A DNA stretch of 49,008 nt, from NCBI GenBank assembly GCA_900751785.1, contig CAADSM010000096.1, positions 1 to 49,008 of the forward strand, written 5' to 3'. Position numbers and translations under genes: made by a program. The notes under the pieces are model-generated. The model was not told the origin of the DNA. It did not search any database and saw nothing but the letters and a program-made list of their open reading frames with translations. Positions 34,121-41,974 of this stretch are shown piece after piece (the stretch's first letter is position 1; every line of letters starts with the position of its first letter). This stretch comes from Lachnospiraceae bacterium (GTDB lineage Bacteria; Bacillota; Clostridia; Lachnospirales; Lachnospiraceae).

Positions 34121-35476
34121 ATGGCATTCATGGATTCAAAAGGATTGGAACAGTACAAGCGACTGATACGTTTTGCATTTAATATTATTCTGTTGATCTG
34201 TCTGATGGGGATATTCATCCATGTCTGGGATATAAACTACAATGACGGGATCGTGTTCCCGTTCTATTATAAAGGGTATCTGATGATGGGGGCATTCTAT
34301 GCCTTTTTCTTTGTCATCTTTTCTTTTATTCTCGGGGGAATGAAGATCGGCTATCTGAAGAGTGCCAGCCTTCTGTTGTCGCAGACGCTTGCGCTCTTAG
34401 CGACGAACGTGCTGATTTACCTTGAGACAGTCCTTCTGTCTGCGAGATTTGTGCAGATCGTTCCGATGATCGAGCTTACGCTGGTGGATATTGTCATCAT
34501 TGTTTTGTGGACGCTGACTGTCAACTTTATTTTTAAGAAGCTTTTCCCACCGCATTCTATCATACTCCTGTACGAGGAGTACGACCCGACCCCGCTGCTG
34601 AAGAAGGTGGAATCCAGGCGGGACAGATATATTATAAAGAAATCCATGAACGTGGAGGAAGGCTGGGATAAGGTGACTGCGGAGATAGGCAAGTATGACG
34701 CTGTATTCCTCTGCGACATCCACTCGCCTCTGCGCAACCGTTATGTAAAATACTGCTATTCCAAGGGAGTGCGCTCCTATATCACGCCAAAGATATCAGA
34801 TATTATTATCAGGAGTTCAGAGAATATACATCTGTTCGACACTCCGCTCCTGCTCTCACGCAACCAGGGCTTCAGCTTTGAAGAAAAACTGGTCAAGAGA
34901 CTGATGGATATCATCATCTCTTCCCTGGCGCTTATCATCACGTCACCGATCATGCTGGTCATTGCGGCGGCAATCAAGCTGTATGACGGCGGACCGGTCT
35001 TTTTCCGTCAGGACAGATGTACGATCAACGGAAAGGTGTTCTCCATCCATAAGTTCAGAAGCATGATCGAGAACGCTGAGAAAGAGGGAGAGGTCATCCC
35101 TACGACAGAGGATGACAAGAGGGTGACGCCGATCGGAAAGTTTATCCGTAAGACCCGCCTGGACGAGCTCCCGCAGTTCATTGATATCCTGAAAGGGGAT
35201 ATGAGTGTTGTCGGGCCGCGTCCGGAGAGAGTAGAGCATGTACGGCAGTATACGGCGGAGATCCCGGAGTTTGAGTACAGGCTTAAGGTGAAGGGCGGAC
35301 TGACAGGATATGCGCAGATTTACGGGAAATATAATACGAGCGCGTATGATAAGCTGAAGCTCGATCTGATGTATATCCAGAATTATTCGATCCTTCTGGA
35401 CCTGAAGCTGATCATCATGACCGGGAAGATCATCTTTATGAAAGAAAGCACGGAAGGGTTTGAGGAGAAAAAATAA
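34121..35476 (+). CDS. Polyprenyl-phosphate sugar phosphotransferase (priming enzyme)
   Basis: The C-terminal ~200 residues are a bacterial sugar transferase domain: membrane helix KRLMDIIISSLALIITSPIML, then FFRQDRCTINGKVFSIHKFRSM, the catalytic region VTPIGKFIRKTRLDELPQF and GDMSVVGPRPERVEH, and LTGYAQIYGKYNT. The N-terminal half has about four more membrane helices and a degenerate nucleotide-binding region, the large WcaJ/EpsL-type layout (451 residues). It should transfer a sugar phosphate to undecaprenyl phosphate, starting the glycan. Its identity as the primer for WecG/TagA downstream is an inference from order. Confidence 0.92.
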   Translation: MAFMDSKGLEQYKRLIRFAFNIILLICLMGIFIHVWDINYNDGIVFPFYYKGYLMMGAFYAFFFVIFSFILGGMKIGYLKSASLLLSQTLALLATNVLIYLETVLLSARFVQIVPMIELTLVDIVIIVLWTLTVNFIFKKLFPPHSIILLYEEYDPTPLLKKVESRRDRYIIKKSMNVEEGWDKVTAEIGKYDAVFLCDIHSPLRNRYVKYCYSKGVRSYITPKISDIIIRSSENIHLFDTPLLLSRNQGFSFEEKLVKRLMDIIISSLALIITSPIMLVIAAAIKLYDGGPVFFRQDRCTINGKVFSIHKFRSMIENAEKEGEVIPTTEDDKRVTPIGKFIRKTRLDELPQFIDILKGDMSVVGPRPERVEHVRQYTAEIPEFEYRLKVKGGLTGYAQIYGKYNTSAYDKLKLDLMYIQNYSILLDLKLIIMTGKIIFMKESTEGFEEKK

Positions 35477-36214
35477 ATGACTGTCCGAATGAGAACCTAT
35501 TATGACAAAATATATAAAGGCACGAAGAAGGAATTTCTCAATATATTGAAGGAGAGGATCGCCGGCGGGAAGCAGGCGTTTGTCATAACGGCCAACCCTG
35601 AGATCCTCATGCTGGGCAGGAAGCTGCCTGAGATGAACGCGGCGCTCGTGGATAAAGAGACGCTGATCGTGCCGGACGGCATCGGAGTCATCCGCGGCGG
35701 AGCGCAGCTCGGATATGCGTTCAAGGAGCGGATCCCGGGGGTGGAGATCTGTGAGTCGATGTTCGACTATGCAGATAAAAAAGGATGTTCTATTTATCTG
35801 TTCGGTGCAGAGAAAAGCGTGCTGGAAGCTCTCGTGGCAAAGATCCGAAAAGAGTATCCCGGCGCTGTGCTGGCCGGATATACGGACGGCTATGTGAAGG
35901 ATAAGGAAAAGGTGTTCTGCAGGATCACAGAAATGCAGCCGGACATCGTACTGGCAGCGCTCGGTGCGCCGAAGCAGGAGCTGCTGATCCATAAGTATTA
36001 CCGCAGGGCAGGGAAGGGCGTCTTCATCGGAGTGGGCGGAAGCTTTGATGTGCTCAGCGGACGGAAGAAGCGCGCGCCGGCATTTTTTATCAGGCACAAC
36101 CTGGAGTGGCTCTACCGTATTGCAAGCGAGCCGAAGCGGCTGAAGCGGTTCTGGGACAGCAATGTTAGATTTTTGTTTGAGCTGAGGAAAGAAAAGAATG
36201 GGAATCGGAGATAA
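35477..36214 (+). CDS. WecG/TagA/CpsF-family glycosyltransferase
   Basis: The 245-residue protein is a GT26 enzyme. In teichoic acid synthesis TagA transfers ManNAc to the lipid-linked GlcNAc; WecG adds ManNAcA in enterobacterial common antigen. Signature blocks are ITANPEILMLGR, IVPDGIGVI, VLAALGAPKQELLIH and VGGSFDVLSGRKKRAP...EWLYRIASEPKR. The conserved aspartate in PDGIG serves as catalytic base in family members. The ATG comes one base after the preceding stop. The UDP-ManNAc it would use can be supplied by WecB at 27140. Confidence 0.93.
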   Translation: MTVRMRTYYDKIYKGTKKEFLNILKERIAGGKQAFVITANPEILMLGRKLPEMNAALVDKETLIVPDGIGVIRGGAQLGYAFKERIPGVEICESMFDYADKKGCSIYLFGAEKSVLEALVAKIRKEYPGAVLAGYTDGYVKDKEKVFCRITEMQPDIVLAALGAPKQELLIHKYYRRAGKGVFIGVGGSFDVLSGRKKRAPAFFIRHNLEWLYRIASEPKRLKRFWDSNVRFLFELRKEKNGNRR

Positions 36215-37445
36215 GCTGAAGAAAGCGCGGAGCCTGGGGATTGCAGGCACCTTGAAGATGGCGGCGGTAAAGTGGAAGAAGGCGGAGCGCTCGGACGGGA
36301 GCCCTGCAGCGCCGGGACGCAGAGTCATTCTGGACAGGATCCTGAGCAGGGGATACAAAAGGATCATCATATTTGAAAATCATTTCGGATATAGGAATAT
36401 CATGATGCAGAGACCACAGCATCTCCTGAGAAATATGGGGGACAGCGATACTCTGGTGCTGTATAATTCCTACTATGATATTGATTTTGAAGATCGGGGA
36501 CGGATCACAAGGATCGACCGCTCGGTCTATGTCCTCGATCTGTATTATTTCAGGAAGTATCTGCTAGAAGCAGTCAGAAAAATCGAGCACAGATACCTGA
36601 TGGTGTATTCCACGGACACAGTCCCGATGTCAAGGATCACGCAGTATTTAAATCTCGGGTTCCGGGTGATCTATGAATATGTGGATGATATCAATCCGGA
36701 TCTGATCTCTCCGCGGAAGATCGGGATGATCATGGAACGCCATCGTTTCCTGATCGAAAAGAAAGATGCGCTCGTGGTCACGACAGCAGATAAATTGTAT
36801 GATAATGCAAAGAAAATGGCAGGCGCGGCGGACATCGCGCTGATCCCCAACGGGGCAGAATGCGGGGGGTTCCTTCCGGAGAGCAAGACGGATGACAAGG
36901 AATATCTCTCCTGGCTGAGACCGGGTCGTATCCATGTCGGGTATTACGGGGCACTGGCAAGCTGGGTTGACTATGAGCTGCTCGGGAGGCTGGCAGATGA
37001 TGAACGGATCCAGATCATCCTGATCGGGATCGAGCATGACGGTTCGCTGGCGCAGAGCGGCCTGAAAGAGCGGAAGAATGTCAGGTACTTTGGAAAGAAG
37101 GATTATACAGAGCTGGCCGGCTACGTACATTATTTGGATGTGTGTATCATTCCGTTTGCCGTCAATGAGATCACGATGGCGACGTCCCCGGTGAAACTGT
37201 TCGAGTATATGGCAATGGGGAAACCGATCGTGACCACTGATCTGCCGGAGTGCAGGAAATATGAGGTGGTGAGGACTGCCGGATCGGCAGAAGAATTTGC
37301 CGAAGCGGTGGTCGAGTGTTACGGGCAGCGGGAAGACAATGAGATGAAGGAAAGGCTGAGAGAGTGTGCCTGGCAGAACGACTGGTCTGCAAGGGCAAAA
37401 GAGCTGAAGCGGCGGCTGTCTCAGTGGGAAAGCGATGAGAGATAA
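36198..37445 (+). CDS. GT4-like glycosyltransferase, first of two paralogues
   Basis: The 415-residue protein contains MMQRPQHLLRNM, VIYEYVDDINPDLI, HVGYYGALASWVDYELL and MATSPVKLFEYMAMGKPIVTTDLPECRKY. The last block is the GT-B donor-binding site with the conserved glutamate in KLFEY. It overlaps WecG by 17 bases and the next gene by 11, so the group is tightly coupled. The following gene shares the same blocks in the same order. Donor and acceptor are not known. Confidence 0.85.
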   Translation: MGIGDKLKKARSLGIAGTLKMAAVKWKKAERSDGSPAAPGRRVILDRILSRGYKRIIIFENHFGYRNIMMQRPQHLLRNMGDSDTLVLYNSYYDIDFEDRGRITRIDRSVYVLDLYYFRKYLLEAVRKIEHRYLMVYSTDTVPMSRITQYLNLGFRVIYEYVDDINPDLISPRKIGMIMERHRFLIEKKDALVVTTADKLYDNAKKMAGAADIALIPNGAECGGFLPESKTDDKEYLSWLRPGRIHVGYYGALASWVDYELLGRLADDERIQIILIGIEHDGSLAQSGLKERKNVRYFGKKDYTELAGYVHYLDVCIIPFAVNEITMATSPVKLFEYMAMGKPIVTTDLPECRKYEVVRTAGSAEEFAEAVVECYGQREDNEMKERLRECAWQNDWSARAKELKRRLSQWESDER

Positions 37446-38721
37446 AATTAGCAAATTAAAAAATCTGATAAAAAAATATGGCTTTGCAGGAACAGTGAAA
37501 AAGGCGGCTGATTATATACGGTCGAATTATCTTGTGAAGATTTCTCTGAGAGAGCGGATCCTTATGGCGCTGCACAAGAAGAAGGTGGCGGCGAAGATCG
37601 ACAAGATACTCGACAGAGATACTTACGACAGGATCGTGATATGGCGCAGTTCTTTTGGATGGAATGTCCCTCTGTATCAGCGCCCGCAGCATATTTTCAG
37701 CAATTTTGCAAAGCAGAGGACACTGGTCTTCTATGAGGTGACGAGATTTACGGACGATGTCCCGAGGATGAAGAAACAGGCGGACAATCTTTATCTTGTA
37801 AATTACGCGAACAGCGCGTTTTCCAGGATCCTCCATGAAGAGATCGAGAAGAGAAACGTGCCGAGATATCTGCAGTTTTATTCGACAGACTGGACAATGC
37901 CGGCAAAGAAGGTCAGGGAATATATGGAGCGCGGCTATAAGGTAGTGTATGAGTATATCGATGACCTGAATCCGCATCTTGCAGGGACGGATCAGCTTCC
38001 GGTCAATGTGAAGGAAAAGTACGATATGGCGATGAACACGCCGGAAATCTTCGTTGTTGTGACCGCAGGCGCCCTGGAGAAGGACGTGCTTGAGAAGCGG
38101 GGGAGCGAAAGGCTGGTCTATTCCAGCAATGGCGTAGATTATGCGCACTTCCATGACAACTGCGATGAGAACTTCAGGCTTGACAGGGAGTTTGAGGAGA
38201 TCCTGGAGAAGGGACAGCCTGTGATCGGATATTACGGCGCTTTGGCGAAGTGGTTTGACTATGATCTGCTGAAAAAGATCGATGCTGACGGGCGTTATCA
38301 GGTGGTTCTTTTTGGTATCAAGTATGATGATTCTTACGATAAGTCGGGGGTGGATAAGTGCAGGAACGTCCATTTCTGCGGCGCGAAGGATTATGCAGTG
38401 CTCCAGAATTATGCGGCGCGGATCGATGTGCTGACGATCCCGTTCCTGATCAATGACATAACGAAGGCGACCTCGCCGGTGAAGCTGTTTGAGTATATGG
38501 CATTGAATAAGCCGATCGTGACAACGGACATGGATGAATGCAGGAAATACAAGTCAGTGCTCATCGGACATGACCATGATGAGTTCCTTGCACAGCTTGA
38601 CAGGGCCCTTGCCCTTAAGGCGGATCCGGAGTATATGGAACTTCTTGACAGCGAGGCGCTTGCCAATACCTGGAAAGAAAAGGCGAGATGCATCCTCGAC
38701 GAGCTGGCAAAATATGAATAG
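37435..38721 (+). CDS. GT4-like glycosyltransferase, second of two paralogues
   Basis: The 428-residue protein is clearly related to its upstream neighbour: YQRPQHIFSNFAKQ, VYEYIDDLNPHLA, VIGYYGALAKWFDYDLL and KATSPVKLFEYMALNKPIVTTDMDECRKY. The N-termini have diverged (extra basic helix here, about 1-55). The pair probably arose by tandem duplication and then took on different linkages in the repeat unit or linker. No membrane segment is visible. Confidence 0.85.
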   Translation: MRDKISKLKNLIKKYGFAGTVKKAADYIRSNYLVKISLRERILMALHKKKVAAKIDKILDRDTYDRIVIWRSSFGWNVPLYQRPQHIFSNFAKQRTLVFYEVTRFTDDVPRMKKQADNLYLVNYANSAFSRILHEEIEKRNVPRYLQFYSTDWTMPAKKVREYMERGYKVVYEYIDDLNPHLAGTDQLPVNVKEKYDMAMNTPEIFVVVTAGALEKDVLEKRGSERLVYSSNGVDYAHFHDNCDENFRLDREFEEILEKGQPVIGYYGALAKWFDYDLLKKIDADGRYQVVLFGIKYDDSYDKSGVDKCRNVHFCGAKDYAVLQNYAARIDVLTIPFLINDITKATSPVKLFEYMALNKPIVTTDMDECRKYKSVLIGHDHDEFLAQLDRALALKADPEYMELLDSEALANTWKEKARCILDELAKYE

Positions 38722-38736
38722 ATTTTGGGGAAACAG

Positions 38737-38775
38737 TTGAATCCTGCAGAAGATTGTTGTACTATTTAATGCAGG
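38737..38775 (+). promoter_or_regulatory. Promoter with overlapping dyad before the second LCP gene
   Basis: TTGAAT (38737-38742) and TACTAT (38760-38765) are 17 bases apart. An inverted repeat, CCTGCA (38743-38748) and TGCAGG (38770-38775), spans the spacer and the start region and could be an operator or a hairpin. Confidence 0.5.
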
Positions 38776-38808
38776 TAAAAAATAATATTCCGGTAAAGGT
38801 GTGTGTTT

Positions 38809-40212
38809 ATGTCAAAAAACGTTAGAAGGCGCGGCAGATGGCGCGCCCGGAGAAAACAGGGAAACTGGTTCACCAGAATGAAAATGTGGCAGCGGGTGCT
38901 CGTCTGCTTTGCCGGAGTGCTTATCTGCCTTTCCGCATCGGCGGGGATTTATGTGGCGGCTCAGTGGAGCAAGATTGACAGCAGGGAGATTAAGGCGGAG
39001 GATCTTATCATCAACCAGAAGCTGGAGCAGAATGCAGAGGTGGATCTCGGAGAAGGGTATACCAATGTAGCTCTGTTCGGCGTAGATTCCAGAGACGGGA
39101 ATCTGGGAGAGGGAAACCGAACCGACTGTATCATCGTAGCCAGTCTCAACAATGAGACAAAAGAGATCAAGATGGTTTCTGTATACAGAGACACACTGCT
39201 CGATCTTTCCGACGGTACTTTCCAGAAGTGTAATGCCGCCTACAGCTATGGCGGTCCGGTCATGGCGATCAACATGCTGAATAAGAATCTTGATCTGGAT
39301 ATACAGGATTATGTGACGGTTGATTTCGGAGCTATTGCGGATGCGATCGACCTGCTCGGCGGCGTTGAGATCGAGGTCACGGAGGAGGAGCTTCCATATA
39401 TCAATCAGTATATTCCTGAGACTGCAGCATCAGCCGGAAAAGAGACAGCTTATATTGAAAGTGCGGGCCTTCAGCTCCTGAATGGAACTCAGGCTACAAC
39501 ATATGCAAGGATCCGTTCTACTGCAGGAGGAGATTTTACCAGAACAGAGCGCCAGCGCACAGTGATCGAGAAGATGGTGGAAAAGGCTAAGAAGGCGGAT
39601 CTGCTCACGATCAACAATATTATTAATCAGATATTCCCGCAGATATCCACGAGCTTTACTCTGTCTGAGATCCTGAATTATGCCGTTGCTTACAGCGAAT
39701 ATACCCTGGCGGGCAATATGGGATTCCCGGCTGAAAATTCCACGGATACGATTTCCGGGTTTGGAAGTATCGTCATTCCGGAAGATCTGGCATCCAACGT
39801 GACGCAGATGCATGAATTTCTCTTTGGCGCGACAGGCTATCAGCCGTCCTCGACTGTCACTTCACTGAGTGCGGATATTGCTTATACTGTAAGCTCAGCG
39901 GGAGGTTCCGGTTCTTCGTCCGGTGACGACAGCTATTATGAAGAGGACTATTCCTACAGCAGCGACGACAGCTATGATTCTTCCGGCGGCTATGATTCCT
40001 CATGGACCCAGGAACCGGAAGAGCCAGCGCCGCCGGCGGATACACAAGTGCCGGAGGAGCCGGATACAACGCCGGGCGGCGGAACGGATGACGGGTCAGA
40101 TACCGGGACAGGCGGCGGTTCTGACAACGGAGGCGACGTGTCCGGTGGGACGGATCCGTCCGGAGGCGGCGGAACAGATGCCGGAGGAGGAGAGAGCGGT
40201 ACTGTCGAATGA
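38809..40212 (+). CDS. LytR-CpsA-Psr family glycan transferase with acidic, Gly/Ser-rich tail
   Basis: The 467-residue protein has a strongly basic N-terminus and one membrane helix (about 31-51), then an outside LCP domain (about 80-270) with NVALFGVDSRDG, RTDCIIVASLN, MVSVYRDTLLDL, LLGGVEIEV and YARIRSTAGGDFTRTERQRTVIEKM. The last ~110 residues are low complexity: first S/D/Y-rich (DDSYYEEDYSYSSDD), then P/E-rich, then G/T/D-rich. Such a tail may span the wall. It is the likely partner that attaches the glycan made by the adjacent locus. The ATG at 38809 is used; a GTG at 38803 is open too. Confidence 0.9.
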   Translation: MSKNVRRRGRWRARRKQGNWFTRMKMWQRVLVCFAGVLICLSASAGIYVAAQWSKIDSREIKAEDLIINQKLEQNAEVDLGEGYTNVALFGVDSRDGNLGEGNRTDCIIVASLNNETKEIKMVSVYRDTLLDLSDGTFQKCNAAYSYGGPVMAINMLNKNLDLDIQDYVTVDFGAIADAIDLLGGVEIEVTEEELPYINQYIPETAASAGKETAYIESAGLQLLNGTQATTYARIRSTAGGDFTRTERQRTVIEKMVEKAKKADLLTINNIINQIFPQISTSFTLSEILNYAVAYSEYTLAGNMGFPAENSTDTISGFGSIVIPEDLASNVTQMHEFLFGATGYQPSSTVTSLSADIAYTVSSAGGSGSSSGDDSYYEEDYSYSSDDSYDSSGGYDSSWTQEPEEPAPPADTQVPEEPDTTPGGGTDDGSDTGTGGGSDNGGDVSGGTDPSGGGGTDAGGGESGTVE

Positions 40213-40243
40213 TGTCGGAAGCCGCGTTCAGAGGGGATAATCC

Positions 40244-40272
40244 TGGACAATCTTCGGCAAAACGTGTATGAT
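40244..40272 (+). promoter_or_regulatory. Sigma-A promoter of the cohesin-like gene
   Basis: TGGACA (40244-40249) and TATGAT (40267-40272) are 17 bases apart. The leader that follows contains a perfect seven-pair hairpin, TGCGGAA (40285-40291) with TTCCGCA (40304-40310), without a T-run. Confidence 0.6.
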
Positions 40273-40342
40273 AGTAAGCAGGTATGCGGAACGACCCCTG
40301 ATCTTCCGCAGAAAACAATAAAACAAAAGAGAGGGAGCTTAC

Positions 40343-41881
40343 ATGAAATTGATGAAGAAATTAACCGCGGTTCTGCTGTCAGTTTTTCTGGCGGTCCCGA
40401 TGTTCGGGATCATTGCAAATGCGGCAGAAGGAACTTTGATGTTTTCGGATCCCGAGACGCAGGTCGGCGAGACAGTCAGCGTTGATCTTGTCGTCAGGAC
40501 ACAGGGCGAGGCGATCGGTGATGCTGATATCACTATGAGTTATGACACTACAGCGCTGGAGTTTATAAGCGGAGAAGGGGTCGAAGCCGACGGCTCAGGC
40601 GGGCTGACCTATTTCGGAAGCGGAACAGGAAGCCAGAGCGAGCTGAGGACAACGATGCAGTTCAGAGCGCTGACAGCCGGCGAGACGACGATCACTGTTA
40701 CCGGCAGCACAGCGTATCTGTATTCTGATGAAACTCTGAATCTGGATGAAGGATCATCCGCGATCCAGATCGCTGCGGCGGACGACGGAAGCACTTCAGT
40801 GCAGACAACGGATCAGACAACGCAGCCGGCAGAGAGCACACCGGGCGAGACGACAGATATCACCGTTGAGGTGAACGGGACACAGTACAATTTCTCAGAG
40901 GCCTTTACAAACTCTGATCTTCCGAATGGATATACGGAGACGACACTGACATTTAACGGCGCCGAGAGAAAGTTCGGTGTGAATGATGCCGGGGTATATG
41001 TGGGATATCTTGTAGATTCCTCAGGATCGGGAAGATTCTTCCTCTATAATGAAGAGGATGCGACTTTTGCACCGTATGTTGAACTGGCTATTTCCGATAC
41101 AACTACGATTATTCCTTTGGATGAGGCGGATGCGGTTTCTCTTCCGAGCGGCTACCAGCAGGTGGAGCTTACGATCCTTGATCAGACATTCCCGATCTGG
41201 TCGCAGTCCGGTGAGGAGCGCTTCTATGTAATGTATGCCCTGAATACAAGGACAGGTGAGAAGAGCCTATATCAGTATGACACAGAGGATGGCACATATC
41301 AGATGTTCGAGGCTCCGGCACAGGAGGCGGAACAGACGGCAGACGGTTCCCTGCTCGACAGGATCGGCAGCTTTATGGGAGATCATGTACTGGTCGTGCT
41401 CATTGCCGTGGCAGCAGTATGCCTTCTTCTCCTTATCCTGATGATCGTATTTGCTGTCAAGCTCGTTCACCGAAATCAGGAACTGGATGATCTTTATGAT
41501 GAGTATGACATTCCGTTTGACGATGAGGAAGAGGACGAAAGACCGGCCGTTCAGAAAAAGTCGAGAAGTCAGTTTGCCGTGCGCTCTGAGAAGGAGAGCC
41601 CTGAGGATGAAATCCCGGAGGAAGAGGACGAAGTACTTGTTGACGACAGCGTGGAATATTATGACGAAGACGATGAGTACTTTGACGATGATGAGTATTA
41701 CGACGATGACGACGATTATTACGATGAAGACGACGATGAATTTGATGACGAGTACGATGACGAGTATGACAATGATGAAATAGAAGATAATTTCCCGGAT
41801 GATATAGCGGATATCGGAAAACGGGAAAAGTCATCGAATAAGGACAACGATAATTTTGAGATCGACTTTATCGACCTGTAA
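40343..41881 (+). CDS. Cohesin-like surface protein with membrane helix and highly acidic tail
   Basis: The 512-residue protein has a signal peptide (cleavage near ANAAEG, about 28), a cohesin-like beta domain (about 30-150; VGETVSVDLVV, GDADITMSYDTTALEF, ELRTTMQFRALTAGETTITVTG), a linker and a second unknown region (~165-340), one membrane helix (~349-374) and a cytosolic tail of ~135 residues. Residues ~430-490 of the tail are almost only D, E and Y. Cohesin folds bind dockerins in cellulosomes but also occur outside them; no dockerin is seen in the window. The outside-in orientation is inferred from the signal peptide and single helix. Confidence 0.75.
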   Translation: MKLMKKLTAVLLSVFLAVPMFGIIANAAEGTLMFSDPETQVGETVSVDLVVRTQGEAIGDADITMSYDTTALEFISGEGVEADGSGGLTYFGSGTGSQSELRTTMQFRALTAGETTITVTGSTAYLYSDETLNLDEGSSAIQIAAADDGSTSVQTTDQTTQPAESTPGETTDITVEVNGTQYNFSEAFTNSDLPNGYTETTLTFNGAERKFGVNDAGVYVGYLVDSSGSGRFFLYNEEDATFAPYVELAISDTTTIIPLDEADAVSLPSGYQQVELTILDQTFPIWSQSGEERFYVMYALNTRTGEKSLYQYDTEDGTYQMFEAPAQEAEQTADGSLLDRIGSFMGDHVLVVLIAVAAVCLLLLILMIVFAVKLVHRNQELDDLYDEYDIPFDDEEEDERPAVQKKSRSQFAVRSEKESPEDEIPEEEDEVLVDDSVEYYDEDDEYFDDDEYYDDDDDYYDEDDDEFDDEYDDEYDNDEIEDNFPDDIADIGKREKSSNKDNDNFEIDFIDL

Positions 41882-41895
41882 GATTTGAATATAAT
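41867..41895 (+). promoter_or_regulatory. Candidate glmS promoter
   Basis: A perfect TATAAT (41890-41895) has TTTATC 17 bases upstream (41867-41872), within the last codons of the preceding gene. The -35 is weak. Confidence 0.4.
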
Positions 41896-41899
41896 TTTG

Positions 41900-41951
41900 A
41901 TAAAATGAGGCAAGGATGCGGTATTTATGGCTGTAGATTGTCTCATTTTAT
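41900..41951 (+). terminator. Long A/U-flanked hairpin before glmS
   Basis: ATAAAATGAGGCAA (41900-41913) pairs with TTGTCTCATTTTAT (41938-41951) over 14 positions with one G-U. The A-rich left arm and T-rich right arm look like a terminator for the upstream gene. If transcription starts at the candidate promoter just upstream, it would instead be a leader hairpin or attenuator for glmS. Confidence 0.6.
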
Positions 41952-41974
41952 AAATTAGAAGGGAGAATATCATT

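Noticed and set aside
40285..40310. Terminator after the second LCP gene
   Set aside because: The seven-pair hairpin has no T-run and lies downstream of a promoter, so it is more likely in the leader of the next gene.
41640..41800. Microsatellite-like GAC/GAT/TAC repeats
   Set aside because: This is coding sequence for the acidic tail, in frame and with mixed synonymous codons, not a simple DNA repeat or CRISPR.
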